DNA from: Whalleya microplaca | Lineage: Eukaryota; Ascomycota; Sordariomycetes; Xylariales; Xylariaceae | Length of the DNA: 64,000 nucleotides | Assembly: GCA_022497155.1 (NCBI GenBank) | Contig: MU385713.1 | Span: 620,001 to 684,000, forward strand | Direction: 5' to 3' | Shown: positions 47,601-61,146 of the stretch, one piece after another | Numbering within the stretch: position 1 is the first letter of the stretch | How the letters are laid out: each line of letters opens with the position of its first letter | The notes under the pieces: generated by a model | What the model saw: the letters and a program-made list of their open reading frames with translations, nothing else | Databases searched by the model: none | What the model was told of the DNA's origin: nothing | Translations under genes and position numbers: made by a program

Positions 47601-48689
47601 TAGAGGGTAAGGTGTTCGAGTCGGTGCCGACATCCGGATCATAATCGGAGTTGTTTTTTCGGATTACCTCGATGACGATTCCTACACCAACGGTCAGGGT
47701 GTTCCCGCCGCCAAGCATATACTCAACGAGCTTGTCGACACAAGGCTTGGATACGAGCTGGCGCGTGAGCTCGTTAGGGCCGATGCAAGCCTGGTCGTTC
47801 TGCGAGGCGTTGGCCGAGACGGTGATGATAGCCTTGATGAAGTCGCCGGCAGAAGTTTGGATGGCCCAATTGTGTTCGGGGCCCAGGAATGAGAGCAGCG
47901 TCGGCATGACGTCCTTGGTATAAAGCCACTGTTGATCGCCGATGTATGTCAGCACGGGTGGTTCAGTTCACTGTGACTGCGTGGGTTATTGGGAGTTTGG
48001 AAAGATAACTAACTTACCTCAACTATACCCTGGCCACTGTCGGTCCTTTCAAGGCTCACAATCTTGAGCAAGAGATCCATAATCATAGGACAGTCGACAT
48101 GGCGCAGCATGTTAGGAATGGCATCATCAAGCGACTTGAGGAGTTCCAGCATATCTTCGGTCTTCTTGTCAAAAAGCGACTCGTTCACCTTGGTGAAGTA
48201 GCTTGCCTGCAGGGGATCCAGCGGAGCAGGACGCTGCAGGAAGTTCCAGAAGTTGTGCAAGAGGCCCTGGCTCTCCATCAAGGCCTCATATATGGACCAG
48301 TTGTCGGAGGACAGGACCTCGGATGCGACATAGGCGTACCTGTTCCGCTTCTTCTCGATCTCATCTTCATCGTTGGTGGTCTCGTCATTGGTGGTCTTGG
48401 ACGAGGCACGTGGACGGGTGAAGGACAGGCCCCTAGACTTCCCCTTCTTCTCCTCCTCCTGGTCATCGTCGGGGTTTTCTACGGGCTCGAGCTTCGGGGC
48501 AACGACATATTCGAGGAGCTTCTCGAGGACCCTTTCCTCGCGTAGATACTCGATGAGCTTGGTATTGTGCTGCTTAAGCTCCTGTATCAAGTCGCTCTCA
48601 TCGAGAAGGTCTTCCAGCTGGAAGTCGGGTTTATCGAGGATAGTATCGATGGTAGAGATGTTGGCGTAACCGCCAAACCTCCAGAACAT
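44696..48689 (-). CDS. SAPS-family Sit4/PP6-associated regulatory protein
   Basis: Four exons, 48018-48689, 46453-47928, 45724-46395 and 44696-45532, all in phase 0, give 1218 aa. The family (yeast Sap155/185/190, fission yeast Ekc1, animal PP6R) binds the Sit4/PP6 phosphatase catalytic subunit and acts in cell-cycle and TOR signalling. Seen: MFWRFGGYANISTIDTILDK, LLDESDLIQELKQHNTKLIEYL, YVVAPKLEP, WAIQTSAGDFIKAIITVSANAS, VGVGIVIEVIRKNNSDYD, a long Ser/Thr/Pro/Glu-rich insert (about residues 430-700), then KYPWNNFLHNVVYDIVQQVF and VTNAIISGQ, a Gly-rich and acidic segment, FRAYTDPLN and a poly-Pro run ([10 protein letters not shown]). Length is normal. A conserved housekeeping gene, it separates the NRPS-like gene from the polyketide locus. 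Confidence 0.93.
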
Positions 48690-49500
48690 CTCGACTCGTG
48701 ATGGGGGCGCCCGGCCCTATGTCACTGCGCCGGCTGGGCTGCACCGACACTGGACGGACAGGGATGGGGTTGGGGTTGTTGATGTGTCACGGGCGCAGGA
48801 GGTGTGATTCGGCATACGAGATATGCTCGGATGATGCTCGGATGGATGATGGATGCTGGTTGCCGCTTGCCTTTTGCTTTTGATGGGTCGCGCGACGGGA
48901 ATGTCGACGACACCTCCTCGTAGTTCGTAGGTGGGTTGTATGTAAATGGTAGTAATTTCTTCCCTGTCGGCAATGAATGTTTTTTTGCCTGCAATATCCA
49001 GGTTGTTCGGTGTTGGAGAGTGTCTCCTTCTTCCTCTTCGTCGCTCGGCTGTGATGATTGGGCTGGACTTAGTCAGTCTCCCCCTCCCCCTTTGGCAAAG
49101 AGCCAATTGTAGCAAAGGTAGCAAGGGTAGCAAGGAATAAGTGTGGCGGTGATGTAACTTACCTACGCGACTCCAAGGCAGACCAGTTGTTTATGTTTGT
49201 GAGTACGGTTGCGAGAGTGAGAGTGAGAGTGAGTGTGAGTGAGTGCGAGCGTGAGTATGAGCGTGAGTGTGAAGGTGACTCTGAATGAGAGTCTGTGAAT
49301 GTGTTCAGCTTGCTTGTCGCATCGGGACTCTCTTCTCTCTTTGGCTACGGCTACAATTCTACTGTAACCTCTAATGTACGAATTAGGCGCTGCTCTAATG
49401 TAGGAAGGCAGATAGGCAGGGGAAAAAAAGGGAAGAATGGAGAAATGATGAAGCGAAAAAAACGCACGGCCTCCTCGTCCAACGAGTCGACAGGCAGGGC

Positions 49501-49548
49501 ACACAAGCACACAGGCACACAGGCACACAAGCACACAAGCACACAAGC
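49501..49548. repeat. Minisatellite (ACACARGC)6
   Basis: Six contiguous 8-bp units, acacaagc or acacaggc, in the SAPS upstream region. Confidence 0.9.
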
Positions 49549-49737
49549 AGACAACCTTGGAAGCTGGGCGCGCTGCAGGTGAAAGGTACGTAAGGTTAGT
49601 TAGGTAGGTTTAAGTAAGTAATTAACAAAATGTCTGTCAGCCCGATGAGATTGGACGTGCTTGTGCGGTATATGTTGGAGGTGGACTTGGCAGCTGCTTG
49701 GTGACCTACAGTGGACTTGGTTAGAGTGGGCTCGAAG

Positions 49738-49791
49738 TGGACTGTGTGGACTGTGTGGACTGTGTGGACTGTGTGGACTGTGCGGACTGCG
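49738..49791. repeat. Minisatellite (TGGACTGTG)5 plus one variant unit
   Basis: Five exact 9-bp units from 49738 to 49782 followed by cggactgcg at 49783-49791. Confidence 0.92.
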
Positions 49792-50371
49792 ATAGGTGGT
49801 ATTCACGATTCACCGATTCACTGGTACGGGGGATCGGGGGATTGAACAATGAGTACATCATCCAATACCTACTTATGTACAATGTATTGACAGCGTTTCG
49901 CCTGCAATTGTTACTGTATTGCAATACGGTTGCGACTGTTGGCAGCGGGGTAATCCACGGCAGAACATCGAATAATACCGTGCACCTATGGCGTACAGGC
50001 ACGGTACATATTGCTTACATAGTACATACTACTTACAGTATGCACGTAGTTAGTAGTACATGTATATAGGTAGTAAGACCCATCAGGACCTCGGGAGGTT
50101 ATGTGATACCCCTGAAACAATGCCTCTTTTTAGTCAGCAAGAACAATCGATGCATGCACGTGGACACTAATGTATTGGAAGGTTGTCAACTTCCAATAGA
50201 AACCTGACAAAAGATAAAATATTCCCCTATCTGATTGCTTCTCATTGAATAGAACACTAGATATAGATATTGAGACATAAGACAAGATTGACTCAAAAAT
50301 CATGTCTCAAAAAACACGAAACACCAATAACAAAACAGAGAGGATAAGTTCACTGTTATCCCAAGGTCCAT

Positions 50372-50406
50372 GTAGACGGTAGACGGTAGACGGTAGACGG
50401 TAGACG
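50372..50406. repeat. Minisatellite (GTAGACG)5
   Basis: Five exact 7-bp units with no interruption. Confidence 0.92.
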
Positions 50407-52446
50407 GATGGGTACAGTATGTAGTTTTCAAGTGCTCACAATAAAGGGGAGTAGGCCAAAAATTATGTACTTAGGGTCTACCTAAGTGAGATGGCAAGGA
50501 CCTCATCTAAATACATCTACTCATAAGTATGCCATCATCGAGCCCGTTTTGATACCGTAAATGATTATTGAACCTCCAGTCAGCAGCATCCGTTCCGTCT
50601 AAGCAACAATCGCCCTTGCCTCCATTAGAAGCTACACAGCTCGTCCTTGCCTACAGATACGCCCTTCGGCAATTGGTGCATGCCCCCCGGACACATAATA
50701 AGTGCTTAGTCATTTCCCAAAAGAAAAAGAAAAAGGTGCCAAATAGAGCCTGAGACCCATAATCATCTAGAGGGCTTCCAAAGACGAGATGCCCAGACAT
50801 TCTAACTTGGGGTTGTCCCTCGTTATCGAAATTCAAGGTTAGCTAATCCAGAACCATAAGTAGTAGCTTTAAGGCAAGCATATTTGCACCGGGGTTGAAT
50901 TTCTTCTCGTGGTCGCTCATGGGATTGCCATGGTCAGAGAACCTACTTCACTATAAAACAGTAGTAGGAATATCGATACGAGGATAGACTAGATTCATAT
51001 CAAGACGGAGGAACTCAGCAAGCACGCAAGTTCTTGCCTCATTTGGTAGCCCCAGCCATTTTGCAAAATCGTTACAGACTGTTACCTGGAAATGATAGCA
51101 TATGAATTCAAAATATTTGCATAATAACTTCCAATGAAAGAATGTACCATGTACTCTTCCTATGTAGGCAAGCCCGACTAGAAGTTGCTAGGCTTACGCT
51201 AGATTGTTTCCTTTAATGGCACTGGGACTAAATTCACGAGCAACCACGAAAGACACGGGATTGCAAGGATGGCTTTGGTGAACTCTTGTTTGGGCCCTCC
51301 AAGCAAGTATTATTGCTAGGAAGTTTTAGGACTCCCTATGCCGGTGGAAAGTGGCAATGGGGAAGGCACAACTTGAAGGATGAAACCTTTATAGAGGGAA
51401 AGTTGTCAGTATAGGACAAAGTAACAAGGAGTATAGTGACTTGATTAGTGCAAGGTAAAGCTATAGGAAGGTGGCAGAGCCCCTTATATATGTATAGGCG
51501 GCCGGGCATACGTAATTCCGTACCACCCTCAGCCCTATAGGGCGTATCTTAACAAAAGTGGCCACTCACAAGACTTGCTATACACATGTGTGTGCTTTCG
51601 CCCAACTTGGAAAGGGGCTGAGGATGACCAACCAATATCGCAGTGAGGCGCAATACCCTTCACCTCTAAACATAATAGGTAGCTAGTATGACTTGACGGA
51701 AATTTATTTCTAGCAAAGTCCTCGTTTCTGATATGTAAAGACCTATGATAGCATAGTTGCATCACAAGTGCCAACGAATATTGTTGCCACAATTCACGCA
51801 CAGCAGGATTCTTTTAGGCCATGACCAGAGCCTGATTGGGGTCAATGGGAAGACAGGAATGAGAGAAATATTCAGCAGTGGTGAGACTACTTTCCTATTT
51901 GGATAGCAGAATGAATACAGTCGCGATAGTCATGTCAAGGTTATTTGCCAAGTTAACAACATGTCTTTGCTATATCGACCTAGGTAACTTAACGCTTAGC
52001 CTTGGGGGTCGGATAAGTCATAATTATGGGAGCTTATACCGTGCCTTAGTCAACATGGGTTTTTCATGATGTGTGACATATTATATGGCTATGAAGAATA
52101 TGTAACTCTCCTACGGTGATATGATCGAGGAAGTAATTTATGAAATTTATGGAAAGCGAAATGACTGTTGAGCGTGTTGAATCTGTCTCTGATCAATTTG
52201 AGATACTCTCTTGTAACTTTGCCTCCAATGCCTTTGGTACCATCCTCGTTGCAAGATAGACTCTCCTCCTTATCTTAGTCCATTGAATAGACAACAACCG
52301 CAATTAACCATTCCCCGGGTTACCCCGTTCGCGCATGTAACTGATCATATCTAGGACTACAGCCCTGTCTTCATTCTCCCTAGGAGCTCTATATCGCACA
52401 TGCATCGGAAACATTACATAGTATAATGAAATTGGGCCAGGCCATT

Positions 52447-55400
52447 TCAACTCATTGCCTGCGCGATGAACCTGCTCACTTGATCGGCAGCATCCTCTTT
52501 CATCATAGTGAAATGATTTGCCCCTCGTAGCACCTCGATCGTGATGTTGTTAGCCCCGACAAGTTGATCCCAACCGTTCGGGCCCAGATCAATACGCTTC
52601 TTCAGCAGCCACCTCATGTTCTCTGGATCATCAGGTCGTATCTCGATAGACCCGTCCTCGCTGACTCCGTCCTCCGCCCAGATGACCCAAGTCTGTAGAG
52701 GTGTCCTTCCCACGAAGGGCCGTGGCTGGTGCGTGTCTAGGACCTCGATGAACGCCAGGAAGTGAGAAAGCAGCCATGAGGGCGGCTTCCTCCCGCCGCC
52801 CGATCCGAACAGATCAAGCCGGTTGAAGTCGTCATATAGCCTTGATGGGAGCTTTTCAAGTCCGATTGGGTTTGGGCTGTCTAGCAAGATGAGCCGTTGT
52901 ACGTCTTGTCCGATGGCCACGAGATTCTGGGCGGCATCGTACGCGCAGATACCACCAGCGGACCAGCCGCCCAAGAAGTATGGCCCGCTTGGTTGGCGTC
53001 TGCGGATCTCGGCGAGATAAACTGCTGTCAGCTCTGTGAACGAACACTTCATGTCCTCGGCGCGCTTGACGTAGGGGCTGTTGAGCCCGTACACCGCGAC
53101 AGACTTGGTATCGATATCTGGAAGCGGGAGATATGAACTCGCTAGACCCGATCCGTCTGGAAACAGCCAGAGAGTCTTCGTGGCAGCCACAGGATCACCT
53201 TGCAGAAGGACCGAGGTAGCGGGTGGCATTACGAAAGGTGCTAGTTTCTCAACAACGGGGGTCGTCATCGTGAGTTCAACTATAAATGGAGCAAAAGGGC
53301 CCATTAGCGACCAGCTACTGCGGCTAGGATTGTTTCAGGCAAAGGATGTTACTCACTAGTTGATGTCCTACTGAATGATTTCCCGATGTCTTCGAAATCA
53401 CAGCCTAATACTCCATTCGAAAGTTCGGAAACATTGGAAAGCGACGTGCTAGATGACACTGTGTGCATCGAGACCAACCCCTCGGTTGGAGGTGGAGTTG
53501 GAGGCGCAGAGGATTCTTGAGATGCTGGCTCACCCGTGATGAGCCGGATGAGGTCGCCGACTGTGAGCCCATCCAAGAACGAAGCAGAGTCGACCGTCAC
53601 ACCAAAGTCTTCGCGAATCCGGTCGGCCATTGTTAGCGAGAGCAGTGAATCCACTCCAAAGTTGACAAGGTCCTCATCATCTTGCAGTTCGGCTATGGAA
53701 ACACCGACTTCGTCTGAGATCAATGCTTTTATTTGATCCGCCTTGTTATCTTCCTCCTCGGGTTTCAACAGGGCGGGAGGCTGTGTCATTGGTCGTGTTG
53801 CCACTGGCTCTTGGATCTTCTCAACTACAGCAGGACGCACTTGGTTGGACATGCTCTGTTTTGAACTTGCTGGGCCTGGGAGTACTATATCGAGAAGCTT
53901 CCTTTTGATGGCAGAGAAGGTGACACCTTCGTAAACAGCTACAATTTCATCCGAATCCAAAACGTAGACGTCTCCGAAATATGAGCTAGCATCTTTCTGC
54001 TGCATCTTGAGATAAGTTCGGTACGTCGTCTCCGGGGATAGTGCTTTTACAATCCTCATGTTCTCCCATCCGTGGTTGATGAAGACCTGGCTTTTCGAGT
54101 CGACGGCATCGTTGCCGTTCATCGTGAAACCAGTAATTTGTCCTAAACTGTCGATCCAATATGGGGGACATACCCATTTGTCAGACTCCCCAGCTGGTGT
54201 GTTGAACTTCACCCTTGCGGTGCACTCGAGATCGGCCGATCGGATGATAAGCTCGCGACAGCCCTTGAAGGAGTCATCGTAGTCTACGAGAGCGCTGAAG
54301 AGCTTGTAAAACATCCCTGTCTTTATGAGATGAGCCGAGTCTGAATCGTCATGAATTGACCGTTGCAAATACTCGATTCTCGACTTGACTAGGAACTCAC
54401 GGCGTTTCCACTCAGCCGTCCATTGACTCTTTTTTGTGAAGAATCCGGTGCATTTCGCGTGGTTAGCAATTGTCTTACCATCTTTTGAAATGCTAGAAAT
54501 GCTCAGCGAGGCCGATTGCGTTGACCAATTAGCGGATGCCTTCATTTCGATGAGCTGGATAGGCTCATCGTCATTCAGTATAAGGGATTTGTCTACGGCC
54601 ATGTTGGAAACTTCAATACCAGTATCCGACTTGTCGGGGAGAGATGACTTCTCTAGAAGGCGACCAAAAAGCGTCAGAGCCATATCAGCGTATGCAGATG
54701 AAGTACACAATGGTCGACCGTTGACCTTGTGTCCTTGAAGAAGTGCTTGGAGATCAGGGTGTTTGAGATCAGACTGAGCAGTAATCCAAGACTCGTCCCC
54801 AGTGGATTTCTCGTCCACAATCATCTGAACGGACGATGTGAGACACTGTTTTTCCTCTGCCATGGATACAGGCAAGGCTAGATAATTCTGGGCAGGCGCA
54901 TTACCCTTGGTCAAACACCAGTCATGCACATATGGGATCCAGTGCTCTTTCATCTCCCACTGGTACGCCGGTAGCCGCAGGACACGCAGGGTGTCCTTAA
55001 AGTCGCTGTGGTATTCGTTCCAATTGATAGATAGACCGCATTCATACAGGGCATTTAATGTTGAGACGAATATTTTCCATTGGTCTTCATTACGCCGCAA
55101 GCTCGCAAAGGCTTTGACGCGGGACCCAATAGTACCCTTAAGCACTATACCATGTGGAGTTAGTGAATACCTCTTTAATTATATTCAGGAGCCGCAAGTC
55201 ATATTCCAGAGGGTCGAATTCCTAAGGAATCTCGAAAAGACTGACAAAGCCATTTAAACGAGTTGAAACAAGAAAGGAAACCTAGAATACGTACTATTGG
55301 AACAAATCGGATGGGGTCCGATTTCAACCCAAATCGTCTTCTCCGAGATGTTCTGCGACTCATTTGCTGACTGCAAGGCTCCGTAGAAGTTGACAGTCTC

Positions 55401-58400
55401 TCGGCAGTGTCGGCTTAGATAGACTGCTGGCGAACCAAAGTCGGAAGCACTGGTGATGGTCTTGCCTAAGATTGGGGATACTATGGGAATAGAAGGGTTT
55501 TTGAATATGATGGATCGACAGCTATGCCTGAATGCCTCGAGCATGGGCTCTACCTGGGCAGAATGGAAGGCAAACTGGACCTTGAGTTGTGTCCCCTTAA
55601 GCGATAGATTTGCGAGAGCATTCGCGAACACCTCGATCTCGCTGCTTGGTCCGCCAACGACAGTCTCTTCCGGTCCATTGATACAAGAAATCTCCAGATC
55701 TGGACGAGACGCTATAAGTGAAACGACCTTAGCGGCAGAGGCTTTCACCGCGAGCATTGCGTGGGTCCCAATGGAGCAGTGCCTCTCCAACAACGATGCT
55801 CGAGTCCCAACGAGGTAGATAACATCCGCATCGGAGAGCACGCCGGCAATAGCCATAGCAGCATATTCACCAAGACTATGGCCAACTACTACCTGTGGGC
55901 TGACTCCAAGAGCTTTCCAATACTTGCCCAATGCAATCTGCAAACAGGTAATGGATAGCTGCAGGGTCGCCGGCGAAAGTTCCTCCATGGGTGTAGCACA
56001 ACTGCCGTCAATTATCGGAAGAACAGATTCGAAGCCTTCAACGCGAACGGTGTCATCAAGATCCATAATCATAGATCGAAATTGCGGAATATGGAGAAGT
56101 TGGCGGCCCATGCCAAGATATTGCGCCCCTTGGCCGGTGAAGCAGAACCCAACACTTGTAACAGCCGCGGCGGTTGACAAGAACTGTTCTTTGCTCTCTG
56201 CCATTTGGAGCGCATTCCGGATACCATGGATGTCAGCTCCAGAGACAATCGTGCGGAAACCATGATGGATACGACGCGCGGTGGTAGTATAGGAAAGAGA
56301 CCCGACGGGCAGATCTGGATGGGCATCCAGATATTCTCGAAGTGTGCGAATATTTCGCCTCAGTGATGTCTGGGTCTTTGCCGACACAGCAACCATATGC
56401 AACGGTCTCGTATCCTCAGTTAATTGGGTAACTCGCAGTAATGGGGCATCCTCAATAAGCACCGAAGAGTTCCCTCCAGCTGCGCTGAAATTGTTGACGA
56501 ACGCCCGTCTCCCTTGAGGCTTGTCCATTGGTCTGGTCCAGGGAGTTGGTTGCATAGCGATATGGATGTTTCGCTGATCCAGGTCCGTAGGGAAGTTTCT
56601 GTTAATCCTGGTCTTAATGCCTACATGGGGAGGAATCATATTCTTCTCCATCATGAGGAGAACCTTGATTAAAGATGCAACCCCAGAAGCCGACTCAGCG
56701 TGACCGATATTAGCCTTTGCGGATCCGAGATACAGGGACTCGTCCCGACGGGAGTGTTCAGGGGAGAAAACACCTAGGACCGAGTCCATCTCGCATGCAT
56801 CGCCATGCTGAGTACCAGTTCCGTGCATTTCGACGTAACTAACTTCAGAATTGTCTATACCAGAAGAAGTCAAAATTTTCTGGAAGATAGCACGTTGCGC
56901 ACCCGAGTGTGGCCGGGTGATGGATGCAGCCTCGGCCGAATGGTTTGTATAAGCCCCAAGAATCGTCCCAAAAATGGGATCTCCATCAACTTTGGCATCT
57001 TCTAGCCGCTTTAGGACGACAGTGGCTACGGCTTCTGCTCTGCAATATCCATCCGCACTGTCGTCAAATGTGTTGCAGTTACCAGTGCGAGAGAGGAAAT
57101 GGCCACGGTCTAAGCCAGCGAAGTTGTCAGGATTAGTAAGAACATTGGTTCCTCCGGCAATGGCAGTATCGCAATCACCTCTCCACAAAGAATTACATGC
57201 AATATGGATGGCAGCAAGACTGGAAGAGCAAGCAGTATCTACGTCGAAACTCGGTCCAGTAAATCGGAAGTGGTAATTGATACGACCTGGAATGAATGCG
57301 CGGTTACCACCAGGGATGAAGTAGGTGTCAACATTTTGACCACTGTTCACCTCCCGATAGTCATCGCTGGCAGTGCCGTAGAAGACACCGACTCGATTCC
57401 GCTGCGTCGAAGGGGTACCATCAGGAACCATTCCTGCCATCTCCATTGCTTCATATGCTGTCATCAAAGCCAATCGCTGGGCAGGATCGGCTTGCTCGGC
57501 CTCTCTAGGAGACATGCCAAAGAAACGAGAGTCGAAGAGACTAGGCTGCCGCAAGAAGCAGCCTTTAGTCACCCCACTGGTATTCTTCTTCTTCCCCGTA
57601 GGGTCGAAGTATAATCGCGGGTCGAAGCGGTCCTTAGGGATTTCTCTATGGACATCAAGTCCGGAAACAAGGAGTTGCCAGAATGCTTCATTGTCATCGG
57701 CCTCAGGGAACCTCCCCGAGAATCCAATGATAGCAATCTTGGACCTATTGGAAGCTTGTTCCTTGGCAACGTTGCTGCCACTCCGCGATCTGATAGCCGT
57801 GTCCATGACTTTGACGGCCTTGATTCCAGATTGACGAAAAGCAGCAGCCAGGCTCTACTCCACAGTAAGCATTAGCAATTACTCTGCTTGATGGATTTCT
57901 GAAACTACCGGGGGCATATAAAAGAGTAGAGAGAGCGCACGACTTCAAAGTTATGTCCTGGGGTAGACTGCAACTGAAATCGACCAAATAAGAAAACAAA
58001 TACTCTGCAGACTCACCTGTACACTGCCTGATGCAAAGGGCAAAATGACCACTTCAGAAACCTTTGACTGCGCCAAAGTGGCGGGTGCATGATCTACTAT
58101 GAGGTCCCACCTGAGTTGCTTGGATAGAATCTCCCAGACTGCAGTCTGTAGAAGGGCTTCACAAGATCCTGAAGAGATCTTTTGTCCATCCGAGTTAGAC
58201 AGGATGTCCAGTCGGGGGACTCTCTCTCGGGAATCCCCACAGATAGTGCCGAAAAGACTTTCTGTATCGGTGCCTGCATAGAGATGCGAGGAGTGGAATA
58301 ATCCAGTGACCGGAACCTTTACAGACTTGAGATTTGGATTTTTCGCGAAGAAACTGCGTAAATGTGCCGGAGGGCCAGAAATAGTGACACTCCCATGGCC

Positions 58401-59071
58401 GACGGCGCTGATATAGATACAAGTTGATGCCGAAAGCCCCTCAGATTGGCAGTAAGTATCGATGAGACGCGATGCATCGTCTTTACCAATACTACCTACC
58501 ACCGAAGAATAGGAGGCGGGCTCATCCAAACCCAGTGCAACCGAAATAGTTTTATTTTGTACAGTAAGGCCAAGTCTGAAGGCCAGAACAACGATCTCTG
58601 GTCCTAAGGAGACGAGGTCAAGGATGTTTCGGCTACAGCTAACAGCAGCAGCCGCCAGGAGGCCAATGCAGCTGCCGGTTAAGCAAGCGGATGACGGTTG
58701 GGGATACTGTGTCTGGGTTTCACTGATGTATCTGTAGGCTATCAGCAGAGCTGAGAGACTTGTCGGATAGATAGTACTTACGAAACGAAAGAGGCAAGCT
58801 GGTGCAAACAAACGAGAGCACTATCCAGAGCGCAACTCGCGATTTGAGATGAATGGTGAGCAACTAAGAGCTCAGCGAGGCTAGAACAGCTCGGGAATTT
58901 AACTCTCTGGCTAGGTGGTAACTTGGATATCTCTAACTTAAGAGAATGGTATGCTTCTGAAAGAAAAGCAGCAAGGGTATAGTTGTCCTTGTTGGCAAGG
59001 AGTTTCTGTAGCTCATTATGATATGGGACGGCTTGGTCACCAAAGGCAATGAGCATGAATTGGGTTGCCAT
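52447..59071 (-). CDS. Non-reducing polyketide synthase SAT-KS-MAT-PT-ACP-TE
   Basis: Five exons, 58782-59071, 58017-58731, 55295-57854, 53357-55144 and 52447-53279, give 2061 aa; all four introns are GT...AG and phases agree. It builds an aromatic polyketide from an acyl starter and malonyl-CoA. Starter transacylase: GSCIG with Cys118, His about 243. Ketosynthase: DTACSSS Cys544, His679 (EMHGTGT), His720 (ANIGHA). Malonyl transferase: GHSLGEY Ser994, His1099. Product template: His1327 (LQGHKVNG) and Asp1520 (YWIDSLGQITGF), which direct ring closure. One ACP: FGVDSLLS Ser1688. Thioesterase: GWSAGG Ser1891, Asp1918, His2040. No reducing or methyltransferase domain. All catalytic residues are present, in contrast with the NRPS-like gene. 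The product cannot be deduced. It is divergent from the EthD gene. Confidence 0.95.
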
Positions 59072-60661
59072 ATTATATCATTTAACTGTATGAAACAGGG
59101 GAATCTACAAAGAGTGTAACAATAGGAAGAATGTGGCACTTGGTTGATGGGAGACCCTCAATGAAATGAGAGGAATGCCCTGACATCTTAAAGTATTCAC
59201 AAAGAAACCATTTTCAATGTACGGCCTCACTGATACAATCAAGTCTCACTTTGTGCTTAGCTAACCAATTCCTCAATATCTCAGCTGAAGTTCTTCCAAT
59301 ATGTAATTATCGATATGAAGCTTCACGTCGTCTCTATCTCGAAAGCGGCATGTGAGTGTGGCGTTGAAATTGACCGAATTCGATGCCGGAGGAAGAGTGA
59401 GTCAGCGCCAAACATAATTCTAGATTCTATTTTAGGTGAAGGATGGTTACTGAACATGTTTCTGACGATTTTACCGATACGATAGAGACGGCCCAGGCAC
59501 GGATGCCTTGTCATAGAAGGGATGCCCATAACGGGGTATTTCGGGCCAAGAACTCGGGGCTTGACGATGTGATAAGGTGATCAGGCTGACCCCACGTATC
59601 TCCACCAGTCTATGATGAGCTTCGGTCCTAAGTAGGCTAATGGTAGGGAAGGAATGACAGTGTGTGTCTCTGTGTCGACTAATGGTAGCGTAGGGATGAC
59701 AATAAGTGCCTGGTTATCACATCCCGCAAATGTAAGTCAGCCTCGTGTCGGCTCAGTAGTGGGATCTCAACATATCAACTACAAAAAGGGCTTATCAGAA
59801 GGACTATACCATCATATGCGCCTTGTTGTGATGACTTGCAGTCGAGAGTCAGCCGCCACAGGGCTGAAAAGGTGGGCTCCTAATATATCAGCTGAGAAGG
59901 ACTTGTCAAGGGGTCTGCGACTATATTGCATGTGGATCCCTTGTGTTCCCGTGATATACTTTAGCTCCCAATCTTATTTTGATGTACATGTAGGTTGTGT
60001 TACAATATGCACATGCGAAGGTCGTAGGCTTGTCGGTAGCCGTTACTGTACCTAGGTAACAATGATGCATCTATAAGCCGAACTGTGCTTATGGGATCCA
60101 GCCATCAGCCACATATTGACACGGGCTGACGAGCCCATCGATAAGTGCGAGTCATTGGCCAATTACCTTGCAGCAATGACGGGCAGAAAAGCCTCATAGA
60201 AAGTATACTATTTCAAGGGGTACATCACGTGACTAGACTGTAGCTGCAGGCAAGAGAGTGATCATGAGTCTAGCAACCAACATGGACAAGATGCCCGCTT
60301 GCTAAGGGGAAGAGGAACTGCATATCAGCAACGTTACATGATGAAGTGGCTGGCACACCATCAACAAAGGGAATAACGAAGATATTATTGATAAGTACTA
60401 TTCGTATCCTATCTCCCTCGCCTCCCGTATGCAGCTGGCCTATCAGCCCCAAAGCTGCCCCCTTACGGTTAAGCAAAATATACGGAATTAGCAAACTACG
60501 ATTAATAGTCTGCAGGAACTCCTAGTAGATTCTTGGATCTGAGTCTGGCCTAACCAGCTTTCTCTCACTTTGTATCACCACCATACCTAGATCTTAGTTC
60601 GTATCTTCCTTTCCTCAAACCTACGAAACCGGCTGTCTATATCGAATTATCCTTGTCCAAA
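59072..60661. promoter_or_regulatory. Bidirectional promoter of polyketide locus
   Basis: 1.59 kb between the PKS and EthD start codons. It contains two diverged direct duplications: ctaatggtag at 59637 and 59679, and an imperfect block of about 60 bp near 59765 repeated near 59878. No coding exon is supported. Confidence 0.5.
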
Positions 60662-61146
60662 ATGGAACCAAGCAGTAGACTACTCTGTCTCAATATCCTC
60701 GGATTCAAGAAGTCGGGCATGAGTGCTGAAGAATATCGTGACTATATGGTCAACGTACATGGGCCACTGGTCAGTGGGCTTATGGAGAAGTATGGATTTC
60801 TTCAATGGAACATGGTATGTATAGCGTTTGGCACAAACACTCACGCTTCCTGCTCACATCACAATAGACACACAAGACAGATGAATCCCCTGGCCTTATG
60901 GCGCAGCTATACGACCCCCAATTTGCCAATGTCGCGTCCTATGATTCTGTCATTCAGATTGTTTTCCCTACCATTGAATGCTTTGTTCGGATGAAGGCGG
61001 ACCCCTACTTTAGACAGAATGTAGGGCCGGATCACGAGAACTTTGCAGATACGAAGAAGTCACAGATGATGATTGGGTGGATTACACCACTTTTGAAGGA
61101 CGGAAAGCGCACTCACGACACGAACAACGCAAATAATGGTGCCTAG
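60662..61146 (+). CDS. EthD-domain protein, candidate polyketide tailoring enzyme
   Basis: Exons 60662-60814 and 60868-61146 around a 53-bp GTATGT...AATAG intron give 143 aa. Seen: LLCLNILGFKKSGMSAEEYRDYMVNVHGPLV, the N-terminal dimeric alpha-beta-barrel signature with the YRDY/HGP block; after the splice, MTHKTDESPGLMAQLYDPQFANVASYDSVIQIVF and the C-terminal DHENFADTKKSQMMIGW. EthD proteins next to fungal NR-PKS genes act on nascent aromatic polyketides (proposed dehydratase, oxidase or decarboxylase roles), so tailoring of the PKS product is the natural inference. ATG at 60662 is preferred to an upstream in-frame TTG at 60653. Transcribed away from the PKS and towards the efflux transporter. 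Confidence 0.87.

Larger units (their letters stand above)
48690..52446. other. Intergenic with several minisatellites
   Basis: 3.8 kb. It starts with the SAPS promoter, with GAGTGA-like simple sequence at about 49200-49290, and holds three distinct tandem arrays (49501-49548, 49738-49791, 50372-50406). No frame shows recognisable protein features and no RNA gene was seen. The left boundary of the polyketide locus probably lies here. Confidence 0.55.

Noticed and set aside
49501..50406. CRISPR-like array
   Set aside because: Units of 7-9 bp without spacers are minisatellites, and the genome is eukaryotic.
57855..58016. Extra exon inside the second PKS intron (reading LQSTPGHNFEVV)
   Set aside because: It would need a non-YAG acceptor to regain frame; a single 162-bp intron joins the starter-transacylase end (GSVQ) directly to SLAAAFRQSGIK in phase.
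60653..60661. Start of the EthD protein at TTG 60653
   Set aside because: A fungal start should be ATG; the in-frame ATG at 60662 leaves the domain complete.
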